64,000 nt of DNA from Bacillota bacterium (GTDB lineage: Bacteria; Bacillota; Clostridia; Ch29), in the NCBI GenBank assembly GCA_013540605.1, contig JABVCK010000002.1, positions 119,511 through 183,510 on the forward strand, read 5' to 3'. Under the pieces are notes generated by a model that had not been told where the DNA came from, did no database searches, and saw only the letters and a program-made list of their open reading frames with translations. This document shows positions 17,453 to 25,817 of this stretch, one piece after another. Position numbers and translations under genes: made by a program. Position 1 is the stretch's first letter. The number at the start of each line of letters is the position of its first letter.

Positions 17453-17481
17453 TTGACATAATCGAACGATTTGAATATAAT
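17453..17481 (+). promoter_or_regulatory. consensus sigma-A promoter of the Phd/PIN pair
   Basis: TTGACA (17453-17458), 17 bases, TATAAT (17476-17481): a perfect consensus promoter, 45 bases before the antitoxin start, which has AAAGGAGG. Confidence 0.85.
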
Positions 17482-17525
17482 ATTAGTGCACTACTCATAA
17501 TAAAATCTAAAAGGAGGCTCTCATC

Positions 17526-17744
17526 ATGATTATTACTGCCACCGAATTAAAAACAAATATCGGCAAATACCTTCAATTGGCGGAAACTCAAGACATCATT
17601 ATAACTAAAAACAACAAACCCGTTGTTAGGCTGACGAACTTAAAGGAAAATAAGCTCGAGCTGCTTAACGGTCTTGTCGGCATCGTTGAGGACGACGGTT
17701 ATACACTGGATGACGCCAAAAAGGATCGGTTATCTAAACAATGA
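17526..17744 (+). CDS. Phd/YefM-family antitoxin
   Basis: A 72-residue antitoxin. The N-terminal Phd/YefM DNA-binding fold is shown by ITATELKTNIGKYLQLAE and IIITKNNKPVVRLTN; the acidic C-terminal tail (VEDDGYTLDDAKKDRL) should bind and block the toxin. The stop overlaps the start of the toxin gene (ATGA). The pair is AT-richer than its neighbours and is bracketed by family B repeats, so it may be a late arrival. Confidence 0.92.
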   Translation: MIITATELKTNIGKYLQLAETQDIIITKNNKPVVRLTNLKENKLELLNGLVGIVEDDGYTLDDAKKDRLSKQ

Positions 17745-18163
17745 AGATACTAATTGATACCAATATCGTTCTTGATGTTTTATTGCACCGCACTGATTTT
17801 TTTGATGCGTCTTATAATGTGTTAAAGCTGGCCGCCCTCGGAAAAGCCGGAGCTTTAGTTACCGCCAACAGTATCGCAGACATTTATTACATCCTGCATC
17901 GGGCAAACAAGGATCCCGTAAAATCTAAGGATGCCATCGTTCAATTGCTAAGCCTTGTCGGTATTGCTGATGTGCTTGCATCCGATGTTATGGCTGCATT
18001 ATCAAGCAAAGTGACCGATTTTGAAGACGCTCTCGTTGGGGCAATAGCTAAAAGAGTAAAAGCCGATTTTATTGTTACCCGCAATACAAAGGATTTTGAT
18101 AATTCTCCGGTACCTGCCATCGACCCAAAAGACTTTCTCATGCATTTAGGCAGCGGGGCATGA
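17741..18163 (+). CDS. PIN-domain ribonuclease toxin (VapC-like)
   Basis: A 140-residue PIN-domain protein. Conserved acidic residues are visible in ILIDTNIVLDVLL, in the NSIADIYY stretch and in VTDFEDALVGAIAKRVKADFIVTRNTKDF. PIN toxins cleave RNA with Mg2+; the target cannot be told. It is coupled to the antitoxin by a four-base overlap. Confidence 0.92.
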   Translation: MKILIDTNIVLDVLLHRTDFFDASYNVLKLAALGKAGALVTANSIADIYYILHRANKDPVKSKDAIVQLLSLVGIADVLASDVMAALSSKVTDFEDALVGAIAKRVKADFIVTRNTKDFDNSPVPAIDPKDFLMHLGSGA

Positions 18164-18172
18164 TTTTTATAT

Positions 18173-18216
18173 GGGACAAGGGGACAGGTCCCTTGTCCCA
18201 CCTGTCCCCTTGTCCC
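18173..18216. repeat. family B repeat after the PIN toxin gene
   Basis: GGGACAAGGGGACAGGTCCC-type palindrome followed by a half unit CCTGTCCCCTTGTCCC, nine bases after the toxin stop. May also end transcription. Confidence 0.8.
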
Positions 18217-18230
18217 ATTCCCTTGTCACA

Positions 18231-19040
18231 TTATATGCCCAGTATCCTTCTCGCCTCGTCGGGAGATGCCACCTCCCTGCCGGCATCCCTTGAAATCCTC
18301 GCTATCCTCTCGACAAGCTGGGCGTTGCTCTCGGCCAGCACTCCTTTGCTGTAATAGATATTATCCTCGAAACCTACCCTCACATTGCCGCCCATTGCAA
18401 TGGCTGCAAGGGACAGGGGCGTCTCGGTCCGCCCGATGCCGGCCACAGTCCATGTGCTGCCCTCAGGAATGCTGTCCACAAGGTACACAAGATCGCGGAC
18501 CTCTCCGGGTATGGCGCCGGGTACCCCCATAACAAAATCAAAGTGAAGGGGCGTAGAAAGCAATCCCTTCTTTACCAGCGTGAGTGCGTTGCTGATCATT
18601 CCCCGCTCAAAGACTTCAATTTCCGGTTTGATGCCGTACTCCTTCATCTTCAGGGCAAACTTCTCAATATAGCCCTCGGGGTTGGTGAATATCTCGCTGC
18701 CGAAATTGCACGTCCCCGTTGTGAGGGTGGCCATCTCGGGCTTCAGTTCAAGGGGCTGCATCCTCTCCTCTGCGGACATGCCCACCGCTCCCCCGGTTGA
18801 AACCTGCACTATCACATCGCACCGCTTCCTGATCTCTTCAATGGCCCTGCTGAAGACTTCCCGGTCCTGGGTCGGCCGTCCGTCCTCTTTCCTTACATGA
18901 AGATGGATTATTGAAGCGCCGGCCCTATAACACCTGTATGCCTCTTCTCCTATCTCTTCGGCTGTTATGGGGAGCGCCGGGTTGTGCTCCTTTGTCACCT
19001 CGGCGCCCACCATCGCAGCGGTAATAATTAGTTTATCCAT
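18231..19040 (-). CDS. BKACE-family beta-keto acid cleavage enzyme
   Basis: A 269-residue TIM-barrel zinc enzyme of the Kce/BKACE family (DUF849), which splits beta-keto acids with acetyl-CoA to yield acetoacetate and a CoA ester. Zinc ligands H46 and H48 lie in SIIHLHVR, and GFEDNIYYSKG carries the conserved glutamate. The founding member acts on 3-keto-5-aminohexanoate in lysine fermentation, but none of the other lysine-fermentation genes is nearby, so the substrate is open. The start is ATG 19040, after GGAGGG; an upstream ATG at 19118 falls in the hairpin region. Confidence 0.88.
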   Translation of the reverse strand: MDKLIITAAMVGAEVTKEHNPALPITAEEIGEEAYRCYRAGASIIHLHVRKEDGRPTQDREVFSRAIEEIRKRCDVIVQVSTGGAVGMSAEERMQPLELKPEMATLTTGTCNFGSEIFTNPEGYIEKFALKMKEYGIKPEIEVFERGMISNALTLVKKGLLSTPLHFDFVMGVPGAIPGEVRDLVYLVDSIPEGSTWTVAGIGRTETPLSLAAIAMGGNVRVGFEDNIYYSKGVLAESNAQLVERIARISRDAGREVASPDEARRILGI

Positions 19041-19116
19041 TGTGTTCCCTCCAATCTCATAATTCCGCGTGGAATCAATCCTTTCAAAGCTAATTCTTGC
19101 CAAAGCCGGCACCATC

Positions 19117-19150
19117 AAAACACCCTGCGGCTGCAGGGTGTTTGTTTTTT
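19117..19150. terminator. hairpin after the 628-residue SLH gene
   Basis: AAACACCCTG / CAGGGTGTTT stem with a six-base loop (19118-19143). The T-run is best on the plus strand; on the minus strand TTTTGATGG follows. It probably ends the SLH transcript, perhaps in both directions. Confidence 0.6.
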
Positions 19151-19155
19151 TATGT

Positions 19156-21042
19156 TTACCTGTTGGTAATCATAATGGTATCCGCGATGAATACCCCGAG
19201 TTCCGAATGCCCGACCACAACAAGCCTGTCGCCCACTTCTATATTCCTCAAATATCTCCTGGTGCCGCTGTTATTGATAATCCTGGTATTGTCGTTTACG
19301 TTCACCTGCTTCACGATATAGGCGCCGGTCGACGCATCCAGAACCTTCAGAGTAATAACATTGACGCTGGTATTCACATACTGGACCGTGCCTATAACCT
19401 CGTTCTGGGATACGACCGAGGTTGCCTCTATGGTCACCACTTCATCGCTTTCGACTTCCACATCAACCTTGTAATCCAGCCTGAGGTCGTATATGCTGGC
19501 GGTCTTGCCGTCTATCTCTATGTCCACGTCGACGGGAACCAAAAAGGTTTCGGTACTGCCGTCTTTAGTCAATATGGTCAACTGATGGGGGCGGGCAATG
19601 AGCAGGGAATAAATGGTGCCTTCCACTTCCCTGTCGGTGCTTTCTGCAACAATATTGGTAACGATCCCGTATTCGGTGGTAATTTCCACCTCGTCACCCT
19701 TGCGGAGGTCACTGAGGGATTTTGTCCTGCCGTCCCTCTTGACCGTCGCATCATCATCCACCGGATACTCGATCTCCTGGGTACCCTTCTTCAGTATCAG
19801 TATCAGACCCATATCGGTCTTCAGGCCGTTGAATATACCCATGGCAGTCCTGGTCTTTGTTTCGGCCTCCACCTTGGTGGCGTATGTGCCGCTGGCCGTA
19901 ACCTTTACCTTATCCCCGGAACTCAGCCTGTCCAGGGTGACCGTCGTGCCGTCAAGCTTGATAACAGCCGTTGCCGGTACATTGTACGTAACCCTGTCCC
20001 CGCTGCTCTTTTCCACGGTAAGGATTCCGTATTCGGTCCCGGTATATACGCTCCTGATAATGCCTTCAACAACTACAGCGCTGCTGGACACGTTTATGGA
20101 CACTATCTTGTTGTCCTTTATGCCGAAGCTGCCCTGCTGCCCTGCGGCAACGCTGGCAATGGTTGAAGTCAGCCCATCTATCTTAACGGTGGCTGCCGTA
20201 TCAACATCATAGATGTCTATACCCCCATCGGACATGGAAATCTTGATTATTGTCCTGCCGGTTCCCCTGACCACTTCCTCGATTATACCTTCAATCGTGG
20301 TAGCGGCAGGTGTCGTGGTTCCCCCGGCATAATCCAGGGAGGTGGCAAGTACGGTGGCAAATTCCGCCCGGGTTATCTCATTGTTCGGGTTAAACTTGCC
20401 TTCAGCGTCTCCCTTCATTATATTCCTGTCCTTCAATACTTTTATGTATCCCCTCGTTCCCTGAGAAATGAGCTCGTTGTCTTTAAAATCCAGTATGATA
20501 TTGCCGTAGGACTTGGCCTCCTGCTCAAGCCCCAACGCCCTTACGAGGAATATGGCAACCTCGTACCTTTTCGCGTTGTTCACGGTACCGTCACTCTTTA
20601 CAAAGGTGGCAAGCTCCTCCTGCTGTATAATTCCCTTCTCCAGCGCATAGGCTATGTAATCCCTGGACCAGTCGTCGGGAATCCTGTTGCTCTGCATTAC
20701 CGAATTGTACTTTGCCTTGTAGACCACAATCGACGAGTCACTGGTTTGAATGCCTACAAGCTTGCATAAAGCTGCGACGACTTCGATCTTATTGATTGAT
20801 ACATTGGGTTTAAAAGTAGCGTCCGGATAGCCGCTCATCAAGCTATTTTCTTTCACCTTCAATATGTAGGAATTGAACCAGTCGGTCTCGGCCACATCCG
20901 TAAACACCCTTACAGCGCCTGCACTCAAAGGTAATGCGGTTACGATTACCAGTACGGCCATAACTGCAGATAACACTCTAACTAATCTTATCCTGGGCAA
21001 ATCCATCATCCTCCCCATCAACAGATTCTTCTTTTGCTTCAC
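19156..21042 (-). CDS. SLH-domain surface protein with five tandem beta-repeat modules
   Basis: An exported protein of up to 628 residues. A basic N-terminus and hydrophobic segment (about 22-42) form a signal peptide. Three SLH domains follow (about 44-97, 117-171, 183-235), which anchor proteins to pyruvylated secondary wall polymer. The remainder is five repeats of about 70-75 residues of the form EGxI ... hydrophobic strands ... V/I-x-x-DG-x-x-x-x-L-x-x-GD-x-V. These resemble the repeats in the next gene. The start is uncertain: GTG 21042 gives a basic n-region, while the ATG codons at 21018 and 21009 are very near or inside a GGGGAGG. It may be an S-layer or wall-structure protein; no catalytic motif is seen. 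Confidence 0.88.
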   Translation of the reverse strand: MKQKKNLLMGRMMDLPRIRLVRVLSAVMAVLVIVTALPLSAGAVRVFTDVAETDWFNSYILKVKENSLMSGYPDATFKPNVSINKIEVVAALCKLVGIQTSDSSIVVYKAKYNSVMQSNRIPDDWSRDYIAYALEKGIIQQEELATFVKSDGTVNNAKRYEVAIFLVRALGLEQEAKSYGNIILDFKDNELISQGTRGYIKVLKDRNIMKGDAEGKFNPNNEITRAEFATVLATSLDYAGGTTTPAATTIEGIIEEVVRGTGRTIIKISMSDGGIDIYDVDTAATVKIDGLTSTIASVAAGQQGSFGIKDNKIVSINVSSSAVVVEGIIRSVYTGTEYGILTVEKSSGDRVTYNVPATAVIKLDGTTVTLDRLSSGDKVKVTASGTYATKVEAETKTRTAMGIFNGLKTDMGLILILKKGTQEIEYPVDDDATVKRDGRTKSLSDLRKGDEVEITTEYGIVTNIVAESTDREVEGTIYSLLIARPHQLTILTKDGSTETFLVPVDVDIEIDGKTASIYDLRLDYKVDVEVESDEVVTIEATSVVSQNEVIGTVQYVNTSVNVITLKVLDASTGAYIVKQVNVNDNTRIINNSGTRRYLRNIEVGDRLVVVGHSELGVFIADTIMITNR

Positions 21043-21183
21043 TTATAAATATTCTTTACATAACGGGTAATTCCTTCTACAAATATTCAGGTTTACTACT
21101 ATTTTCCCGCAGAAAGTTTACCCTTCGACCGGCTTTGCGTTTGTCAGGCGCACATCTGGGATGAAGCTGTTTCAGTCAGGAAA

Positions 21184-21278
21184 AGGGGACAGGGGGGACG
21201 ATTCTTTTGGGACAGGGGGGACGGTTCTTTCTGTCCCAAAATTCTGGGACAAAAAGAACCGTCCCCCCTGTCCCAAAA
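21184..21278. repeat. family C repeat with 33-bp inverted arms
   Basis: Arms 21205-21238 and 21245-21278 pair over 34 positions with one mismatch around a six-base loop; the core is GGGACAGGGGGGACGGTTCT and its complement. A partial direct copy (GGGGACAGGGGGGACGATTC) precedes it at 21185. Confidence 0.85.
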
Positions 21279-21309
21279 GTTAAGCTCCCGCGCAGAGCGG
21301 GAGCTTAAC
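21279..21309 (-). terminator. terminator-like hairpin after the 749-residue SLH gene
   Basis: Perfect 13-bp stem GTTAAGCTCCCGC / GCGGGAGCTTAAC with a five-base loop, 17 bases after the stop; a short TTTT follows on the minus strand. Confidence 0.65.
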
Positions 21310-21326
21310 CGCAGCCGTAACTCCTT

Positions 21327-23576
21327 TTAACCCCTTATTTTTACTACGACGCCGTCTTCAAACAGAAGCTCGACATCGTCCCCTGTCTCAATGTCCTCCA
21401 GTTCCGCATCTTCGCCATCCAGTTCCACTTCAACGCCATCGTCCAGGCCATAAACCTCCGTGCTGCCATACACTTCAAGGGTTATTTCCATATCATCGGT
21501 GTCCACCGACACGACCTCTCCCTCAACGCTGTCAAGTTCGGCGTCTACCCTCACTGCGCTGGTCCCGTTGGCTATTTCGAGTTTTACATCCATGCCCAGC
21601 TTCAGGCTGCTGAACCTCGCCCTTACTCCTTCTACATAGATTTCTGCGCCGCCGACTCCATAAGTCCTGGTTCTGCTTCCAACCTTAACTGTTATGGTCG
21701 AATCACTGGCGTTTTTACCCGTAATTACGCCCTCAACTTCCGTATATACGCTGCTGGCCCTTATTTCCAGCGCCAGTTCTGCCCTGAACTTGACCCGGAC
21801 CTCCATATTGACTTTAAGGTCACCGGCCGCTGCCGCTTTTCCATCGATATACACCTTGGTGCCGCTGTTTATAGTTAAGGTCTTTGTGGTGCTCCCGACC
21901 TTGACCTTTATGCTGTTCCTGCCTACCTCGCTTATTACTCCTTCAGCCTCGCTTGCCAGGCTCTCGGCCTCTATCTTTACCGCCAGTTCCGCTCTATACC
22001 TGACCTTCACATTCATATCGACCATAAGGTCACCTACATCCGATTCTTCTCCATCCAGAAGGATGACGGTGTCGTCATCAATCGTGTAAGTTTTGTAGGA
22101 ACTTCCTACCTTAACCCTTATCGTATCGTCATTCACCCTGTATATCACGCCTTCAACCTGTCCGGACGCCTCTGTCTCGGCTTCGACTACAAGGGCGTCA
22201 TTTCCCTCAACCTCCAGTACCACCTTCATGCCGGTTTCAAGCTCTGAAAGGGCGGCATCCTCACCGTCAAGGAAGATTTCGGTATTGCTGGTAATGTTGT
22301 AAGTCTTGATACGGCCGCTGTCCAGCCTTATCGTTATACCCCTGACACTGCCGGTGGTTATTGCGTATATGGTCCCGCTTACCTCCTCGGCTGCTGCATC
22401 ATCGCCTTTTCTTTCGCCCTCCGCCTGTATCTTGATGACCCTGTTCCTGTCGTCAACCTTCAGCTTCACATAGTCGCCCTCAAGCACATCCTCAAGGTCC
22501 GCATCCTCACCGTTGACCTCGATATCAGCGTCGGACTTGACAACGAATATGAATATTGCCGTACCGCTCTTTATCGTTATCTCCCTGTCGTCTGCGTCTA
22601 TTGCCTTTACTTCTCCCCTGTAGTCGGATACCAGTTTGTCTTCGGTCTTATCCTTCAGTTCTATGAACATTATTTTCCCCTGGCTGTCCAGCAGCACCTG
22701 AACGATGTTGCCTTCCTTCAGTTTGTCAAAGGAGATATAGCTTCCGTTGTAGTATACGGCTATTCCCTCCAGGGCTTCATAATCTTCCTCTTCTCCGTCC
22801 ACCTCAAGGGTAAGCTCGTAGTCGTCATAGTCGATGTCCACTATCTTTCCTTCCACTTCGTTCTCGTCCACATCGCTGTCCACCTTGCCGTCTATCCTAT
22901 CCATGAGCACAGCCATCTCCGCCCTGGATACCGCCTTGTTGGGGTTGAATGTTCCATCCGCGTTACCCACCATCAGCCCCAGGTCGTTTATAACATAAAC
23001 GTAGCCCACGGCCCCTACGGGTATGGCGGGATAGTCCTTGAACTTAAGCCTGTCTTTCATATGGTCCTGGGCCTCTTCCTCATACCCCAGGGCCCTTACG
23101 AAATATTTTGCTACCTCCCACCTCTTGGCCGCTTCGTTGGGATTGAAGTCGAGAATATCCACTTCATCTAAAATCCCTTTGTCATAGGCCACCTTGATGT
23201 AACCCACAGCCCACTGGTCCACCTTCGAGCCCTTATATTTTGCAGGCAGGACATTTGTCTTAACGGCTTTATCTTCCCAGCCCATTATCCTGAGAGCCAG
23301 GACTATGGCCTCGAGCTTTGTTACCGAACGATTGGGCTTGAAGGTCAGGTCCTCATACCCCTTTATAATGCCCTTTACCGCCATTTTCTCCATCGAGTTT
23401 TTTGCCCATGGCACATCATCCAGATCCTTCAGGCTGGTGAAAAATGCCAGGGTTAACTGCTTCTGTATCCCTGGAGGCAGTCCCCCGTCTGTCTTCCAGT
23501 TCGGTGCTGCATACCCTGTTGCAGCGACCCCCAGTACCATAACAACAGCTAGCGTGATTGCCATCAGTCTTTTCAT
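21327..23576 (-). CDS. SLH-domain surface protein with seven tandem beta-repeat modules
   Basis: A 749-residue exported protein. A signal peptide (MKRLMAITLAVVMVLGVAA, cleavage near residue 26) precedes three SLH domains within about residues 30-250. Then seven repeats of about 65-72 residues fill the rest. Each has the pattern EGxI-x-V ... I-x-V-K-V-G-S ... Y-x-I-x-x-x-T-x-I-x-L-D-G ... L-x-x-x-M-x-V-x-V ... V-x-I-x-A-E. The first and last repeats are very acidic. ATG 23576 has AAAGGAGG eight bases before it; the upstream in-frame ATG at 23639 lies in a repeat and is rejected. Probably a wall-bound S-layer-type protein; related to the adjacent gene by duplication. Confidence 0.9.
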   Translation of the reverse strand: MKRLMAITLAVVMVLGVAATGYAAPNWKTDGGLPPGIQKQLTLAFFTSLKDLDDVPWAKNSMEKMAVKGIIKGYEDLTFKPNRSVTKLEAIVLALRIMGWEDKAVKTNVLPAKYKGSKVDQWAVGYIKVAYDKGILDEVDILDFNPNEAAKRWEVAKYFVRALGYEEEAQDHMKDRLKFKDYPAIPVGAVGYVYVINDLGLMVGNADGTFNPNKAVSRAEMAVLMDRIDGKVDSDVDENEVEGKIVDIDYDDYELTLEVDGEEEDYEALEGIAVYYNGSYISFDKLKEGNIVQVLLDSQGKIMFIELKDKTEDKLVSDYRGEVKAIDADDREITIKSGTAIFIFVVKSDADIEVNGEDADLEDVLEGDYVKLKVDDRNRVIKIQAEGERKGDDAAAEEVSGTIYAITTGSVRGITIRLDSGRIKTYNITSNTEIFLDGEDAALSELETGMKVVLEVEGNDALVVEAETEASGQVEGVIYRVNDDTIRVKVGSSYKTYTIDDDTVILLDGEESDVGDLMVDMNVKVRYRAELAVKIEAESLASEAEGVISEVGRNSIKVKVGSTTKTLTINSGTKVYIDGKAAAAGDLKVNMEVRVKFRAELALEIRASSVYTEVEGVITGKNASDSTITVKVGSRTRTYGVGGAEIYVEGVRARFSSLKLGMDVKLEIANGTSAVRVDAELDSVEGEVVSVDTDDMEITLEVYGSTEVYGLDDGVEVELDGEDAELEDIETGDDVELLFEDGVVVKIRG

Positions 23577-23599
23577 GTGCGCTTCCTCCTTTAAATTAA

Positions 23600-23716
23600 G
23601 GTCAGGGGACACACCGCTACATTTAAGGCCAGGGGACACACCTCCTCTCCGAAGTCTGAGCCTGGGGTAGGAGGAATGTCCCCAATTGACATTCCTTGCC
23701 GCGGAATGTCCCCAAT
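23600..23716. repeat. family A repeats, nested copies
   Basis: GGGGACACACCGCTAC (23604), GGGGACACACCTCCTC (23632), GGAATGTCCCC (23672) and ATTCCTTGCCGCGGAATGTC (23691) show one complete copy inserted in or overlapping another. It lies upstream of the SLH gene start. Confidence 0.8.
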
Positions 23717-23808
23717 TAATATCCTCCTATATCCGTAATATATATTCGCAGAGTTTATGAATATTCTGGGGGTGGTAATAGAATTTTTTCATTTGCGTGG
23801 AATGCGCC

Positions 23809-23836
23809 TTGAATAGTACAATTAGATATATATAAA
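23809..23836 (+). promoter_or_regulatory. sigma-A promoter for the deacetylase fusion gene
   Basis: TTGAAT (23809-23814), 16 bases, TATAAA (23831-23836), 20 bases before the start region. Confidence 0.5.
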
Positions 23837-23855
23837 GATAACTAAGCTCGGGGGC

Positions 23856-25124
23856 GTGTCAATGAATTCATTCCTGGTTATATTCATAGCGTCATACGGA
23901 GCAGGTCTTATCGATTTCAGGCTGGAAGACAGAAGGCAAGCCGCTTTCTGGACACTTTTCAAAGGATTCATCTGTGTTCTGCTTGCCGGCATGTACAACC
24001 ATACCGGCCTGTCTCTCCTCGTATCCACCCTCGGGGTATCCCTTGGCCACAAATGGCCTGTCACCCGCCGCTTCAGGGAGAGGGACGGGGAGATGCTTAT
24101 ACTGGGAACCATGCTTGCTTCAATGCCCCTGACCGGGATCGCCGCAGGGCTGATATACGCTGCCCTCCGGTGGGCCAAAGCAAAACACCACCTGTCGGTT
24201 ATGGTAACAAGCTCTGTAACCGTTATAGCAATGTTCGTTCTGAAAAGACCGGATTCATCGATTTTTATAGGAATGTTTGCGCTGCTGGTATCCCTGCTGC
24301 AGTTCATTACGCACCTGGAAGAGATTGGCCACCGCCTGGCGGACAGCCGGATTTTCAGGCGCAGGACCCTGCTGAGGGCTTTGTCAGTATTTCTGGTATT
24401 GTCCGTGGCCGTTCTTATGTTTTTCAACAGATACGTGTATAAAGGCCTTGGAATGCACATGGAATATATAAGGAACGGCCCCAGGGAGCTCAACTATATA
24501 GCGCTGACCTTTGACGATGGGCCCGACCCGGTATACACTCCGCAGATTCTTGATGTTTTGAAGGAAAAGGATGTGAAGGCCACATTCTTCCTGGTGGGCA
24601 GCCACGCGGCAAAATATCCCGAAATAGTAAAGAGAATGCACGAAGAAGGGCACTCAATCGGCAACCATACCAACTCCCACAGGAGCCTTATCCCCCTCTC
24701 GGATTCCGCCACCTACGGGGAGATAATGCTGGCCGAAAAAACCCTGGAGGGCATAACCGGTGAAAAACCCACGCTTTTCCGGCCGCCCCGGGGCGTATAT
24801 TCGCAGTTTGCGCAGGATATTCTAAGGCAGGAGAGGTATACCCTGGTTCTCTGGGATGTTTCATCCCAGGACTGGGAGGAAATAAAGTACACGGATATTG
24901 TGCGATACGTTCTGAAAAGGGTGCGCCCGGGCTCCATAGTCCTGTTCCATGACAGCGGAAATATCATAACCAGCCAGGGAGGGGACAGGAGCAACACGGT
25001 GAAGGCGCTGCCGATAATAATTGACCGTCTGAGGGAACAAGGATACCAGCTTATTACAGTGGACCAGATGATAGTACTGAAGGGCCTGTCCGAGACAGAG
25101 GGTGCTCTTTATGATGATAACTAG
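23856..25124 (+). CDS. PlsY-like membrane domain fused to NodB polysaccharide deacetylase
   Basis: A 422-residue two-part protein. Residues 1-155 form about five hydrophobic segments that resemble glycerol-3-phosphate acyltransferase PlsY, with a retained KG (FWTLFKGFICVLLAG) and the GHKWPV...RFR motif, but the PlsY GGKG loop reads ERDG and no GSGNIGATN is seen. A further membrane segment (175-190) leads to a NodB domain (about 208-400) with LTFDDGPDP (D220-D221), HxxxH as HTNSH (H271, H275), RPPRG and VLFHDS. The second half should deacetylate a wall or surface polysaccharide outside the membrane. The start is GTG 23856 or ATG 23862; the ribosome site is weak. Confidence 0.85.
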   Translation: MSMNSFLVIFIASYGAGLIDFRLEDRRQAAFWTLFKGFICVLLAGMYNHTGLSLLVSTLGVSLGHKWPVTRRFRERDGEMLILGTMLASMPLTGIAAGLIYAALRWAKAKHHLSVMVTSSVTVIAMFVLKRPDSSIFIGMFALLVSLLQFITHLEEIGHRLADSRIFRRRTLLRALSVFLVLSVAVLMFFNRYVYKGLGMHMEYIRNGPRELNYIALTFDDGPDPVYTPQILDVLKEKDVKATFFLVGSHAAKYPEIVKRMHEEGHSIGNHTNSHRSLIPLSDSATYGEIMLAEKTLEGITGEKPTLFRPPRGVYSQFAQDILRQERYTLVLWDVSSQDWEEIKYTDIVRYVLKRVRPGSIVLFHDSGNIITSQGGDRSNTVKALPIIIDRLREQGYQLITVDQMIVLKGLSETEGALYDDN

Positions 25125-25725
25125 ATGCCAGCCGAAATTTGTCCCACAGGTAGCCAGGCTGTTCTGTATTGCATTTTCAGACAGCATAGGCTTCTTTGCG
25201 GCTGATACGCCGGAAATCCGGGAAGCGGCGGAGGACGTATTTGGCCTGCTGATGAATACCTATAATGACAGCTTCTTTGTGGCTGTGGATGCCCAGGACC
25301 GGATAGCTGGGTACATAGTGGTGACAGACAGCATAAAAAGGCTGTGGCTCAAAGCCCTGACCGGCGGCTATGCATTCAGGGCGGCCGGGAAATTCCTGGC
25401 CGGAAGATACGGAATAGGCATGCGCAGCTTATACAGGATGGCGCTGAACAAGCTCTTCTACATACGCTTCAACAGGTCTGCCCGTGGTTCGGGACAGGTG
25501 CTGTCGGTGGCGGTGCACCCTGATTGTCGGTCTATGGGCATAGGAAAGCAGTTGATAGAAAGAGGCCTTGCATGCCTTAAAGAAAAAGGCGTCAATACGG
25601 TAAAGCTGGAGGTGCGCCCCGGCAACATGCCGGCCCTCAGGCTGTACCAGGGTTTTGGCTTCGGGGAAACAGGAAGGATGAAGGACCTCCAGGGCGAATG
25701 GATAGTGATGGAACTGCCTTTGTAA
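25111..25725 (+). CDS. GNAT-family N-acetyltransferase
   Basis: An acetyltransferase of about 204 residues. The acetyl-CoA loop is seen in VLSVAVHPDCRSMGIGKQLIE (Q/RxxGxG/A type), followed by VKLEVRPGNMPALRLYQGFGF, the RimI-like C-terminal part. The first half (about 30-120) is less typical. It overlaps the end of the deacetylase gene by 14 bases, so the two are coupled; the substrate might be a sugar amine or protein N-terminus. ATG at 25111 or 25114; GTG 25102 is also in frame. Confidence 0.85.
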   Translation: MMITRCQPKFVPQVARLFCIAFSDSIGFFAADTPEIREAAEDVFGLLMNTYNDSFFVAVDAQDRIAGYIVVTDSIKRLWLKALTGGYAFRAAGKFLAGRYGIGMRSLYRMALNKLFYIRFNRSARGSGQVLSVAVHPDCRSMGIGKQLIERGLACLKEKGVNTVKLEVRPGNMPALRLYQGFGFGETGRMKDLQGEWIVMELPL

Positions 25726-25731
25726 TCGCAG

Positions 25732-25769
25732 CGGGGACTGTCCTGGCCATATGACCAGAACAGTCCCCG
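25732..25769. repeat. 15-bp inverted repeat after the GNAT gene
   Basis: CGGGGACTGTCCTGG (25732-25746) and CCAGAACAGTCCCCG (25755-25769), one mismatch. It shares the GGGGAC...GTCCCC ends of families A and C but differs inside. It lacks a T-run, and lies between convergent genes. Confidence 0.65.
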
Positions 25770-25817
25770 TATGTCTCTGCAGAACACTCCCCATCACAGT
25801 TTTTGATAGCTGTCTTT

